Below are positions 13,918 to 26,154 of a DNA stretch of 64,000 nt, piece by piece; within the stretch, counting starts at the first letter, position 1; each line of letters begins with the position of its first letter. The notes under the pieces are model-generated. The model did not search any database and was not told where the DNA came from. It saw only the letters and a list, made by a program, of their open reading frames with translations. The DNA comes from Nyssa sinensis. Taxonomy: Eukaryota; Streptophyta; Magnoliopsida; Cornales; Nyssaceae. The DNA is taken from the NCBI GenBank assembly GCA_008638375.1, contig CM018051.1:30388740-30452739 (forward strand). The letters run 5' to 3'. The translations under genes were made by a program, and so were the position numbers.

Positions 13918-16900
13918 TGTCACGACCCGAAACCCACCCTGTGCGGATCTCGAATCACGACCGCCACCCATCGGCCCAGGGGCTGTCGGGTAAGGCTCAC
14001 ATAAGCGACGGTATTGGACGGTGGTGCGGCCTGTGTTTACGGAAGCGTGAAAAACTTTTTCTTTTCTTTTCTTATTTTAATTTTCCGGACATCCGCCCAG
14101 TATTGCCGCACTCAAAATGGTACACATGATTATACATTCAAAGTATAATAAAAACTTTAAGACTTTATAATTAATACATATTCAGCTACCCCATGGGGCT
14201 TAATACATAACAGTTTTACTATCTTCTAATACAAAAGTGACTACTAAAATTCCTTAGTGCTTCCCAAAAAAACTGCTAGTCCTGTAAGTAGCTGCTTATG
14301 CGCTTCCTCAAAATGGGAAAAACTTTAATCATCATCACTATCAAAGTCAGGACTACTATCAGTCACCTGAAAGGGGGTCAGATAATAATTCGACTAAGCT
14401 AATCTAAGCTTGTGAATAATTGCAACATTTTTCATGAGTTTTCAATTGGCAGTGGTTTAGCACAAGAGAGTTTATAAAACAATCACTACCAATTGCTCGT
14501 ATACTTCGAACACAGAATATATGAATTCCTTAAAACAGATAGCTTTGAAACATTTAAAGTATTCAAGCTAAACATGTACTTCTTCAAATAGAGTATAGGA
14601 ACTTCAAAACACGTAACACAAAGCAATTTAAGGCATTCGAGTAAAACAGATATTTCACGTATACAAAGTGTAAGAATCTTCAAAACATATAACACGGGGC
14701 ATTTAAAGCACTCGAGTGGGATATGCAATATGCAATGTAAACTTGTAAACATGTATGTGGTGGCCAATGTGACCAAAAAAGTTTAAATCTTTTGCTTCTT
14801 AATAGTATGAATAAAAATCTTTCTTCTTGCAAACATGAGGGTATAACCCTTTATTTTAAAACCGAGTCATTTCCTTTAAAACAAATACTTGTTCATGTGA
14901 AAGGATTTGAAAGCCTTTTGCCATTTCTTATGAAAACATGAAAACTTTAATTCTTGAAATCAACATATATAGTACATTTAGGAATGGAGGGATAAACCAG
15001 CTACCACTTCTAAACGTCTCATATTTTCACTTTGATTAGATGAAAATCTGCTTCGAACCAGACTCCAGTCTTACTTCAATGGAGAAATCTCATGCCTACG
15101 GGATAAATCCTGCTACCTGGCATTTCTTCATGTCATGATTGAGTTCCAAAGGAACCTAACGTCACAAATAGTGCTTATACACTCTTATCTTGCATTACCA
15201 GTGGCAACAAGAGGTATAAAACACTTAGAAATAGATGTTATTTAAAAGCATTAAAACATGGCCTCCCTGTAGTTGCATTTAAAAGTATTTATCACATGAC
15301 TTCTTCAAATGGATGCTTTTCATAAGCATTTAAAATATGACTTCTTCAAATATATGCATTTAAGAGCATTTGAAATATGACTTCTTCAATTAGATGCTTT
15401 TATGAGCATTCAAAACATAATGTTCATGAATTCATGATAGAATCTTCAAATACTTGGAAAATGAAAATTCAGAATATTTTAAAGAGATTTGGCATTTTAA
15501 ACTTATACATGCTAAATCATATTTTTAAGGAAAACTGTAGTAGAAACCATTCACTAAGCATGTCACAATAGGGTTTATAAGAACATAAATATTTTAAAAT
15601 AGAAATCAAGTGAATACTAAATTTGACATTCAAATGCTTCAGATATTTTGAACTTAAAACTTCTTCAAATCCATGGAGTTTAATCTCCACTTCAAATACA
15701 AGATTACTCACCTTTGTCCTTAGGGTCAATGCTAATAGTGCGTTTTCCCCCTTCCTCTATAGTTCCTAAGAACAATTCATAAAGAGTCTATTAACTTCAC
15801 ATTCACTTCAAATATCTCTTATTGATACTCTTAACTTATTCTTAGATCGTGTTAAACCCTAGTTTCCATCTTGGGCTTATACTTTTTAAATATACTCTTA
15901 TGTTAGCTTCATTAAATTTTAGTTTGTTTCTATTACTTCACATGTTTCTCCGTACTTGTTTTCGTAATATGGACCTCACCATTGAGTCGAGAACGTAAAA
16001 AAAAGTCAACTTAGACCCTTTCGTACTTCGATTTGGCTTTAGGGGCAGTAGGGGCAAAATGGTCATTTACACTTTTTATGTGTCTTTATTTTTTTGGGGT
16101 GCCGTCTCACAAAACGAACCCCGCCATTAGGTCCAGAATGCCCGAGATAGTACAAATACACTATTTACTTATTTTATTTGGACTTAGGGAGCTATTTTAA
16201 TAAATAATTAATTTAATTAATTATTTACATATTAAATATATATTATTTCTATATATGTGCACATGTGGTTGGCGTGGCACAGTTGTTAGTGCGCTCCCCT
16301 TCCATGTCACGGTTTCCAGGTTCAAAACCCAGAAACAGTGCCTCACTCCATTTTTTCCTATTAATTGAATCAGTTTGACGCAGTGCAGCGTGTGTAGCCT
16401 CAACAGCCCATTGCTGCGCCCAGCCCAAGGCCCAGCCATGACCTAGCCCAAAGCCCAGCCTGCTCCTTCTTCCCCCACACATTTTCAGCCACAATCCAGC
16501 AGCTCCGGTCACCTTCTCCAGCGGTGGTAACCGGACTGCTATGTTTTCTCTTCTTTTTTTCTTCATTTTTTCATCCTTTTGAAGCCTAAATTCATTTCTA
16601 ATCATCCTAAAATATGATTTAAAACATTCATATATCAATTTAAGCATCAAAAACATCTTCAAACTCCAAATTTCCTAAATAACAACTTTCCGATAAACCC
16701 AAATATCTCCTTCATTTCTTAACTATTTTTCATGCGGTTTCTTCCTACATGCTCCATTTTTCTCATAAAAGTTAACTATGTAATTTGTTATAAGATTCAT
16801 GCATGTTTACAAAAAAAACCCAGTAATGAATTTTTTTTAATTTACAGTAAATTTTTCTTACCTTTTTCTTCCTGTTTCTCCTTCTTTCTTCTTCCATTTC

Positions 16901-16984
16901 TTACTTCTAAATATCCCAGAGTCCTTAGCTTTCAACTTTTCTTTTGGATTCTTCTCATTTTCTCTCTACATAAACCAAGCGTAT

Positions 16985-17017
<33 letters not shown>

Positions 17018-17295
17018 GCGAAACCACCACTGCTCACCCACGGTTTCCCTCTCTTTTCCTCCCTTCTTGACTTCCTTTTCTACTTTCTTTCTTGTCCTTC
17101 AGCCTTACATTTAATGCTTACTGCTATTGTGTGCTCATATATCCATATTACACTCAAAACACACACTAAGTACACACACACTTACTTACACAACAAGCTG
17201 GCCATCAGCCCCTCTCTCCTCCCCCCTTCCTTGACTTCTTTATGCTTCTTCTTCTTCTTCTTCAACTTTTACATTTAATGCATTTTGATATTTTG

Positions 17296-17334
<39 letters not shown>

Positions 17335-17920
17335 TATAACACACACTAAAACACACCTACACACACATGCCGACACTCCTCACACACTTCTTCCCATTCT
17401 TCTTCTACTTTCTTTTTAATTTTCCTTTATAATTATTTTACCTTAGATATATATATATATATTCTTATATACATATAAATTAGAACATATATATGTATAA
17501 ATATACATACTAATATTATACACATATATATATGCATTTTTATATATTTATTTATTTATTTCTTCCATAAATATATATGTATATTCTTATATACATACAT
17601 ATTATAGCATATCATAACAACATATATATTATATATAAATATCTATATATATACTTATATATATATACATACTACGAGCATACATATATATACATGTATA
17701 TTTATTTATTGATATATACACAAATATTTTATATATTTGTTTGAATATAAATATGTGTACGTATACACGTATTTATGTATACACGAATTTTCGTGTAATG
17801 GGTTCTTTAACCGAATGATCTCGATGTGCTTGGGTTATTTCATAGTCTAAATTAAACAATAAAATTTTAATCTCTTAATGCGAGTCAATTTGCTCGAGTA
17901 TTTTGGGTCGGGGTATTACA
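13918..17920 (-). mobile_element. Solo LTR F1
   Basis: Left end TGTCACGACCCGAAACCCACC, right end TTTTGGGTCGGGGTATTACA, perfect AGTGT duplication (13,913-13,917 and 17,921-17,925). About 4.0 kb without interior or coding sequence. It is the same subfamily as H (59,291) and, reverse-complemented, LTR B: for example 'CACTACCAATTGCTCGTATACTT' and 'GACCGCCACCC' blocks are shared with H. Features in minus sense: donor-like AAAGGTGAGTAATC (ending at 15,711) and box copies at 15,979 and 16,124. (TA)n-rich DNA fills 16,980-17,760. Confidence 0.85.
16275..16329 (+). repeat. tRNA-like module, antisense in LTR F1
   Basis: TGGCACAGTTG (16,275-16,285) fits the pol III A box and GGTTCAAAACC (16,319-16,329) the B box, 44 bases apart start to start, as in tRNA genes and SINE heads. 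The acceptor and T stems do not pair fully, so it is a tRNA-like or SINE-derived stretch and not a tRNA gene. Confidence 0.5.
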
Positions 17921-17925
17921 AGTGT

Positions 17926-19705
17926 AAAGAGAGGGAAATAGAGAGTGAAGAGGTGCATATACAAAGAAGAATGAGGGCTCTGCTATAAAAAGAAAGCTAG
18001 AGAGAGAAAGTGAAAACATCAAGGTTCAAAGGCATAATTAGGTTAGAATTGAATTCTTTTGCCCTCATTTAGTTTCTGTGTTGTATTTAAGCAGTTTTGC
18101 AATGAAAAACCAAACCGAAGAACCTTAGCAACTACCCATGCAAGAAAACTACCATTGATGAGAGCTTCAAACTGGGTTTACTTTTCAACTTGAACAAAAC
18201 TTATTTTTGAGGATTGAGACTTAATCTAAACCTAACAAGGGTCAAGAAACCACAAAGACCTGATCATTTGGCTCACAAACAATCTAGATATCAGCAATTG
18301 CAGGTTAAGGTTCAAAATCGAACCTATCAATCTAAAGCTCTAAGCTTGGAAACTTAAACAGGAATATGAACCCTAGGATCCAAGGGTATGTAGTAACAAA
18401 CCACGCTTAAAATCGTCAAGTATTGACCTTGAAAACAACGAGTTAAAGTCACTACTATTGAGCTTTGGCTCAAGCTTAATAGTGGGTTTCAAGCCCTGAA
18501 ATCAATGAGAAATGACATTTTAGGCTTGTAGAAACCATATAGAATTGAATTGGGTTGGAAAACATTTGAAGAAACTCATGAAACTGAAACTAAAAAATTA
18601 GGGTTTGTTTAGTCACTGTTCATTATCCTGAGGAAGAATATGAAAAATGACGGGTCGAGTTGGGCCAATTCTCAGGTTCGGGCCTTGATCCGACCTAAGC
18701 ACTAAACGGTTTGTTGATACTACGTTGTTTTGAGATGTTTTAATATTTTTTAAAACCTATTTTGGAGCTTTTGGTTACGTGTTTAAGGATTTGATTTGAT
18801 GACCGTGCCTGGAATAGGGGTAACCTATCCCTGTTTTATCGCCTTCTCCATCGTTTGCCACTTTGTCCATTGTTTGGTTTTAGATTTCAGCCAAAACAAA
18901 CCGAGAAGCCTAGCTCCCCTGGTTTGAACCCAAGACCTCAGCCTTTAAAAGGCAAGACCAAACCAACCAGCCACCGTAGTGGCTTTTGTATATATTCGGA
19001 TAATATATATATATTATTAAACACATTGAATAAATAAATTAATTCAATACAAAATGTTGCGAAATAAAATAAAAAGGGTACCTACACTAGCATTTTTTGA
19101 CGTCCCGGATCCAATGGTAGGGTCCATTTTACCAAACGAACTCCCGAAAAACTAGACACATAAAATGCGATAATTACCATTGTGCCTTTAGTGACACCCG
19201 AAGCTAATTAAATGTTTGAGAGTGTCTATTTGGACTTTCTTTGACATTTCAAACTCAACGGTGGAGCCCAAATTGCCAAATTAAGTGACAAAAATTAAGG
19301 TACATGAAAATGTAAAGTTACTAGAATACCTTTAAGGGTAAAACTTGTTATGGACTGAACCCAACTTTGGGTATGGGACCTATCTTAGGATTTTTGGGCT
19401 CATTGGGTCCAAAAATAGACTCCAAACCAACTAAAAACATTATCTAGGCAATAACTTAATCTAACTAAATATTAATAAGTTTTAGTGACTTGTATTTCCT
19501 AGGGTTAACAAAGGGAAAGGAAAAACAAACTATTGATAAAAAAACTCAAGACCCATGGTGAGTAATCCTGTACTTTGAAGTGGAATTTAAATTCCATATT
19601 TTTATAAAAATCCTCGATTCAAATGTTAGCTATTTACTTGATTCCCAATTCAAACATGTTTACTATTTTGTTTTGAATGTGCTATCGTGCCTTTTAATTT
19701 CTATT
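17926..19705 (+). mobile_element. LTR M, segment 3
   Basis: Continues M after F1. It carries TATA-like CTGCTATAAAAAGAAAG near 17,980, two box copies at 19,112 and 19,256 (144 apart), AAAGGGAAAGG followed by donor-like CATGGTGAGTAATCC at 19,558, and 'TTTGAAGTGGAATTTAAAT', shared with LTRs B, F1 and H. It breaks off at copia element N; the normal GTCGTGACA end was not found downstream. No genes are seen. Confidence 0.55.
18920..18973 (-). repeat. tRNA-like module, antisense in LTR M
   Basis: On the minus strand TGGCTGGTTGG (18,963-18,973) resembles an A box, and GGTTCAAACCA (18,920-18,930) a B box within a T-arm-like hairpin CTTGG-GTTCAAA-CCAGG. Spacing is 43 bases. Confidence 0.45.
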
Positions 19706-21310
19706 TGTTAAGACCACGAGGTCTATTATTGTAATTGGCTAATCCGGTTTTGACAAAAATGTGCTTTCAATGTAATCACTACATTAGTATAGGTTTAGAC
19801 TATCTCAATGCCCATTCTACCCCTAGAAGGTTCAAACTTCATTGTTGTGATCTATTGCCGATCGTTTGGAACTTGAGGGGTAATTAGGCAATTTTGGACT
19901 TTTGTTGTGATTTGGATCTAATACACTCACACACAGCATGCATAGCATATAGTTTATTTTATGTCATAATGTGTGAAGTGGTCTTGTGATTGTGAAATAG
20001 ATTTCCCAAACATGTATATTTCAAACACTTAAGGAAATTAATTTTATAAGACAAGCAGAAAATAAGCACATTCTGTTACTCGTTCGAATGAACCTAATGG
20101 CTCATTTGAATTTACAACAAAAATGGTCATTGACTCATTTTCATTCATTCAAAAGGTTTGAATTCAAATGAAGAGCTGCAACCTCAACGTTTTTCTCATT
20201 TGAAACTCGTTCTATGTTTGTTCGAATGAGCATACATTCTTTCGAACGAGCGTTGTGTAAAATAGTTTTTCAAACTGTTTGAGATCCGATCTTCACACAA
20301 CAAATACAAAAAAATTCAATATTGTGCAAGAGAGCATAGAGAAAATAGAGCACTGAGAGTTCATCATTGTGAGTGCCCTAGAATTGCTAGATTGAAGGGC
20401 TTCCATTAAAGAACTTTATATATGTTGCATATTATGCCTTTATCTATTGATTTCACCGATTGATTTTGATCAATTCCACATGATTCTAATAATATCAAAG
20501 AGCCCCTAATTCACAATCTCACTATTAGAAAAGAGAGTTCAAGCTTAAGGATTCGGCGTTGAGCGATCAGTGGACATCCAGGTTGTGTGGATTCACAATT
20601 GTCAGAGGCCCGATCGGAGGATTCCGAGATCAAATGAGGATTTGGTTGTATGGAGAATTCATCTATAAAGAGATTAAGGATTCAAGGAAGGTTGATGGTG
20701 TGATCGCATAGAACGATACTAGAGGTACTTAGGTTGTGTCTAGTTTACGTGTAATCAATCTTCATCATAGTGAATTGCTTCTCTGAGCATTGGCCGACTC
20801 CAGAGTTTTCCACCAATGATAGTTTTCCTAGGTGGTTTCTCCGTCATCATTATGGTTTGCACTCTTCTCTCTTTATGTGTTTTCAATTCATAATTTGCTA
20901 GATAATTGCTTCTACTTAATACAACAATTTAGGTTTTCATAATTATGTCATTGAATATTGAATTGATAATTGAAAACCTCAATTGAATAAATTGAATTGT
21001 GAATTAAATTTGTGAATTGGTGATAGATCACATAGTTGTATTTGAGTTCAATTGATATCTAAATTGAACTTGTGATTTAATTGGGCTTAGTTGAATAGTA
21101 TGAATTGATCAACATCACATGCTTGCATATTTAATGACTTAGTATAATTGATAGAATTATATACATTAGTTGAATAAACATTGTAGTTGTAATTCATTTA
21201 TTTTCCATTTGAAGTAATTGGTAGTGTTGTGGTTGAAGAATTGGAGATATTGAAAAATCGAGCATACCTATTCAACACCCTATTTTTAGTTTAGTTTCAC
21301 ACTAGGACCT
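19706..21310 (+). mobile_element. Probable 5' LTR of copia element N
   Basis: The segment before the primer-binding site at 21,343. A plausible start is TGTTAAGACCACGAGGTC at 19,706, followed by GTAATTGGCTAATCC...TTTTGACAAAAATG, a phrase typical of SIRE/Maximus-like copia LTRs. The segment includes inverted and direct copies of a TTCGAAYGAG motif (20,085-20,250) that recurs at 24,820. Neither boundary is proven: no 3' LTR copy was located in the window. Confidence 0.45.
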
Positions 21311-21319
21311 ATGGATATA

Positions 21320-21356
21320 AAAAAAAAAAAAAAAAAAAAAAGTGGTATCAGAGCCT
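21320..21356 (+). other. Primer-binding site of N, preceded by an A tract
   Basis: TGGTATCAGAGCC starting at 21,343 is the complement of the 3' end of plant initiator tRNA-Met, the usual primer of copia reverse transcription. It is directly preceded by 23 consecutive A residues. Confidence 0.85.
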
Positions 21357-21400
21357 TCCTTTAAAGGCAATTGATTGATATCCTTAGTACGACCATAGAT

Positions 21401-22164
21401 GGGTTAAGAGAAGACGGTTGAATCTCACGGCCACCCCTATTTGACAGCTCTAATTACGCATATTGGAAAGCTCGCATGAGAGCATTCTTGAAAGCCATGG
21501 ATCAGCGAGTATGGCTCTCCGTCCAAGAAGGTTGGACCCCTCTAGTCACAACTACAACTACGAAAATTCCCTTCGTAGTTAAGCTTTTAAACACTTGGAA
21601 CGAGTTAGAGTTAAGAATGAGTAGACACAACACCAAAGACTTGAATGCCATCTTTAACACGGTAACTCCTAATGTGTTTTGCCGCATCATGACTTGTGAG
21701 ACATCCAAAAAAGCTTGGGACATCCTCGAGACTACCTATGAGGATACATCGGTGATAAAAAGTTCTAAATTACAAATGTTGACTTCTAGGTTTGAAACTT
21801 TAAGAATGGAAGAATCGAAAACCTTTTTCAAGTTTTATGCTAAATTGAGTAACATTGTCAACTCGTCATTTAACCTATGAGAGAAGCTAGATCGGACCAA
21901 GATAGTAAGGAAAATATTGAGGTCTTTCCCCGAGAGATTTCAACCTAAGATAACCGCCATTGAGGAAAGTAAAGATGTCGACTCTCTATTTGTTGAAGAG
22001 TTAGTTGTCTCACTTTAAACTTTTGAGCTAACTCTAAGGCAAGCAAAGAAGACTAAAAGTCTTGCCTTAAAATCAAGACAAGGAGAAAGTGAAGGGGATT
22101 TAAAGATTGATCCTGAGTCTATAAACGATGAAGACTTACCTCTCTTTGTTAAGAGGTTTAACAA
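21401..22164 (+). pseudogene. Copia element N gag, N-terminal and capsid region
   Basis: Gag polyprotein of a Ty1/copia element, the structural protein of the virus-like particle. The frame through LFDSSNYAYWKARMRAFLK (21,438 onward) matches the DUF4219/UBN2-type gag start, followed by VWLSVQEGW, LNAIFNTVTPNVFCRI, SKKAWDILETTYE and KLQMLTSRFETLRMEE. The longest open stretch is 21,476-21,880. The frame then continues past single stop codons at 21,878 (TGA before EKLDRTKIVRKIL), near 22,016 (TAA before TFELTLRQAKK) and near 22,164, each explicable as one base change. An upstream TGA also cuts the expected start. It is therefore a recently inactivated copy. Downstream, a decayed stretch leads to the knuckle-containing ORF. 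Confidence 0.8.
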
Positions 22165-22318
22165 GTAGCTTAAGGTAAAAGTCTAACTCTAAGGGATCTC
22201 AAAGCTCAAGTCCAAGATCATTTGAAAATTCTAACTTTTTAAGAGACAAAGTCCAAAAATCTTCTTTTAGTAGTGATAGAAGAAAACCTTAATCACAATC
22301 CTATCTAAACTTATTGAG

Positions 22319-23038
22319 TGCTATGATTGCCATAATTTTAGTTACATAGCAGTCGATTGCCCTATCAAAAGAAAGGAAAATTCTAAAAATAAGAGGGTAA
22401 TAAAATCATCTCTTTCGGAAGAGGATGAAGGGGATGAGGATGATGATGAAGAAGATGAAGGTGAAGAAAGTCAATTCTTGGCTTTCACAAGTGTCACCAA
22501 TGTCCATGAAGGATCCTCATCCATTGAGGATGAAGATCATGAGGATAATAAAAACCCTGTGTTTAGTGATAATGAGAGTGAAGAAAAAAACAATATTGAG
22601 ATTGCTTTTAAAATGCTATTTAATGAATCTATAAATCACAAAAGATCAAACATGAATCTTATCACTAAACTCAAGTTATGTAAGAAGGAGAATAGTGCCT
22701 TAATAGTTGATCAATCCTTATTGAATAAATTAAATGAGGATAAATTGTCTCTTTTGGAGAAGTTTGAAACCTTAGAAAGGGAGAGAAATTTGTTGGTTGT
22801 TGATGTAGGAGGACTTAAAGCATCCTTAGATGCTCGTGAGGTTGACAAAAAGGAATTGAATTCTAAAGTTCACTCTCTTAGTGAACAACTCACAAAAGCT
22901 AGGAATGTAAAAGTCAATCTTGAGGGTAGGTCAAATAAACTTTATAAAATGCTTAACACTATCCAAATAAAAAATGATAGAAGTGGTTTGGGCTATGATA
23001 TGTTCACAGATAACAACAAGCCTTCCACATTCACTTAA
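22319..23038 (+). pseudogene. Copia element N gag, knuckle, acidic linker and coiled coil
   Basis: An open frame of about 239 codons without its own convincing start. It opens with CYDCHNFSYIAVDC, a degenerate C-x2-C-x4-H-x4-C zinc knuckle whose His position is Tyr. An acidic run follows (EEDEGDEDDDEEDEGEE, about residues 38-55), then a long charged, leucine-periodic stretch (about 100-225: SLLNKLNEDKLSLLEKFETL, VHSLSEQLTKARN) expected to form a coiled coil. Long coiled-coil tails on gag are typical of SIRE/Maximus-type plant copia elements. It is the C-terminal continuation of the gag upstream, separated by stops. It probably contributed to particle assembly and is now non-functional. Confidence 0.7.
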
Positions 23039-23220
23039 AATCAATCTCCCACACTCAAGTCGGTTGTGTTTGTGTCCTCAAAATCTCAAGTTGTTGAACC
23101 ACCTAAACCTAAGAGGCGAACCCAACCTCAACCAAAGCCTCAAGCACATTTCTTCCACTACCTCAATCTAAACCACAACCAAACCTCAACCAAAATCATT
23201 GTTTTTCTCTTATTGCATGG

Positions 23221-23580
23221 TTGAAGGGCATTCTAGGAGAAAGTGTATTTGTTAAGAATAAACAAACAAAATCTCATACCATGACCTTAGATTACAAATT
23301 GAAAATTGTTATTTTGCAGCAACAAATGAATATTTATATTCAAAAATCAAGAAGCAAGACTCAAAGGATCATTTATATTTCCAACCATGAAAAGCCTAAT
23401 GTGATTCCATATTCCAAGGTTGGAGGTAAAGTCAAGACTCAAAATGTCTCTCTTACTCCCAAAAGAATTGTAAGACAAATTTGGGTGAGGAATGATAAAT
23501 TGAAAGATCTCGAGGAGTGTGCAAGTCACACCTCACAATTTGATTCTTTCTCGGGAAGAGCAAATTCATATTTTAGATGA
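23221..23580 (+). pseudogene. Copia element N, gag C-terminal remnant
   Basis: A 119-codon frame. Just upstream in another frame lies FSYCMVEGHSRRKC, half of a second zinc knuckle. Within the frame, VSLTPKRIVRQIWVRNDK resembles the linker that precedes the protease in SIRE-like elements (TPK--RQ-WVRK). Instead of protease, integrase and RT, the sequence after 23,580 becomes non-coding, so the whole pol gene is missing. Confidence 0.55.
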
Positions 23581-25439
23581 CTAAGACTTACTATAGTAAT
23601 CTAGGCATTCTACTCTTTACTTTCATCCTAGAATATCTCTATGAATTACTTTATTACATCTTACTCCATTTTTCTTATTGGAAATCATCCTTGAGTAAGT
23701 TAAGTTCGTTTCCATAGTCTAGGTGATCTTTATGTTAGTCATCTATTCTAGGTCTCTGGACCTTTTTTTGTTTTGTTTTTTCTTTTTGTGGATTTTTGAT
23801 CTTTTATATAGTTAGGTGCATTTCATATCTTTATGAAGTTAATAATCCAAAAATATTTTTCTTTCATTTTCATTACTAATGGTAATCCCACTTTTTTTAA
23901 AAAGAAAAGTGAATAGAGATACATTGTTAGTGCTTAAGACTGTGTCATGTGTATTTTAGTTTATCACCATCTTTACTTAGTCTTATTCACTTGAATGCAT
24001 TACATCTTTCAATCTATTTGTGATCTCATAGTGCTTAGTCTTGTATATCTTCTTGCATGTGATTACCTTATAGATAGTTTGGAATTAGTGGTTTTATGTT
24101 TATGCATCAATAAGTCCATGGCTAGAAAGATTGACTTAGGTTAGAAAAATCAAATGACCAAAAAAAAAAAAAAGCCTTACAAGATAATGGCAAACACACA
24201 AAAATGAAAAATTAAGAATGGAACGAAAGGGCTACCTTTGGGCTAGTGTGTATGCTATCAAGTGGAAATCCTTTGAAAAGAGGAGCCTACTCAACTGTGT
24301 GAAAGTTGCTTTAGAAAAGGTGATAAATGTGCAATTCAAATTGCAAATATTTGGCTTTGAAGTTGAGAGGGAGTTTTGATTAGAAATGGTAAAAAATTTG
24401 TGTAAATTATTCAACACCATAAAGTCAATCTAGATATAAGAACATCACATGTTTGAAGCTTAATGCATATGTCTACGTATCCTGGTTGAGTGAGTACAGA
24501 GTTAGGTTACATGGACTTAAGTGTTCTAAGGCTCATTGAATATCTTGATTCATTTTAGAACACATATTTCATACTCGTTAAGTCACTCAAGAATGTTCTT
24601 ATAATTCAGATTTCAACTCAAAAACATTGGGATTAGTTTTAGCATTATTTATAAAAGAATTCTTTTCAAAATTGTTTCATGCTAAAAATTGAAGTTTTTA
24701 TTGAAAATCCCCATTTCACCTGTTTTGTAGTATGTTAAAATGGGTAGAGGACACAACCAGAATAGGACATTCTATTTTTCCTAAGAGAAGTAAAGTTTCA
24801 GGTCCTTGTTCAAACGAACCCTCATTCGAACGAGTGACTGATTAATTTCAAAAATGTGCGACAAAGGCACGAACTTCATTTCATTTGGCTTCTCTTCACA
24901 TTCTCTCAGTCTCCTATCATTCTATCTTGATATATTGATCCCAACGTTCGTTATTTGCATATTCCATTCTGGTTATGTCAATCTACATGTCGAGGGCTTC
25001 ATTTTGACCATTCAATTTCGCATTCCCACCATTCGGTTGTTTGGTGAGTCCTCATGTCTTTTTCAATTTCCTTTAGCCTATTTGATCGCTTTCATCTAGA
25101 TATTAGGATTAGTGTGGACCATTAGATCGGTACACTTGACATAGTGACATATTAGGTTCATCTTATTAATTTATCACTCTAGCTACGTGATCATATCTTA
25201 CAAGACAATGCCTATAGCACAGGATCGCTTTTCCTATGTTATTCGGTTGGGAGTAGTACCCAGGGGCATGACTTGGTTTTCTTCACCGATTACCATCATT
25301 CGGGCTTGTACTGTTATGTCTTGACCTGTATGTCCAGAAAGGGTCGCCACCGTAGTGGATATTTATGAGATACTCGCCTATAGACTCTTTGAGTCCTGTG
25401 GCTAGTTACCTCTTTTGACTATCATGAGTCTCGCCGATG
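23581..25439. other. No gene: non-coding 3' region of element N
   Basis: AT-rich sequence with stops in all frames. It includes a run of 14 A (24,160) and TTCGAACGAG with CAAACGAACC near 24,810, motifs also found in the presumed LTR around 20,090-20,250. Nothing else is recognised. Confidence 0.6.
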
Positions 25440-25870
25440 AGTTTATGGTTCAAGAGTTTTACTCGAACTTTAGGTCTCGTGATGTGTAGAGAGGATACCT
25501 CGTCACAATTCCTAGTGTTGATTTCATTCTCATCGCAAACTTGATTGCTCAGACTCTTGGGCTACCCTGAGTTGAGTAGCCAAGTTTTCCATACCCCTAG
25601 GATGCTATTTTACGATCCGCTAAGCACATCGCTTCTACCCTCCACACTGACGGTTCGACTATCTTTTATACGAAGGTTGCTACTCTACAGTAACGTTATC
25701 TTCATGAGGGTTACCGTATCCTCAATCTCATAGTCTATAACATTCTTCAGCCAGTCAATCATATGAACACATTGACTCTCTCCCACACTACACTCTTATA
25801 TGACATCGGTGTTGCCATTCCAATCGATGCACCTTCCTACATCTTAGGAGTCATTGATTGTAGGGGTTAA
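25440..25870 (+). pseudogene. Decayed plant-transposon-domain ORF (SIRE-type extra 3' ORF)
   Basis: Two plus-strand frames, each broken by stops, give EFYSNFRSRDV, LIAQTLGLP, then YRILNLIVYNILQPVNHMNT and LLYDIGVAIPIDAPSYILGV. This order (EFYSNF ... LGLP ... N-ILP-GH-NT ... LLY-I--G-PIDLP--I) is that of the 'putative plant transposon protein' domain (PF20167 type), found in an extra ORF between pol and the 3' LTR of many plant copia and gypsy elements. It fits as the 3' ORF of element N. Its function in the family is unknown. At least four in-frame stops and one frame change show it is dead. The assignment is from memory of the family pattern and was not searched. Confidence 0.5.
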
Positions 25871-26154
25871 ATGCATTGCCATTCTTCCATTTGACATTTT
25901 GATCACCAGGATTTGCGCTGCACAATAGGTTTCATTCTTCGCATCAGATATGCTTGTCTTTCCTCCCGGGCCATTCATTCGCAGGACACTTGCGAGGTCC
26001 CAGTGATATGTCATTGCACCTATTGTTGAGGATGATGATATGTCTTAGCAAGAGTAAAATCCATATTGAACCAACTGAAAAAGTCCCTAATTAAGGGGTG
26101 GAAGGGAAACCTAACCCCTATTTCAATCCATTCAAGGTAGACATATATCTCACC

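Noticed and set aside
13918..17920. DNA transposon with terminal inverted repeats (TGTCACGACCCG / CGGGGTATTACA-type ends)
   Set aside because: The inverted similarity of the ends is short and imperfect. Flanking duplications are 5 bp, and the same ends bound LTRs with a primer-binding site in E, so these are LTR termini.
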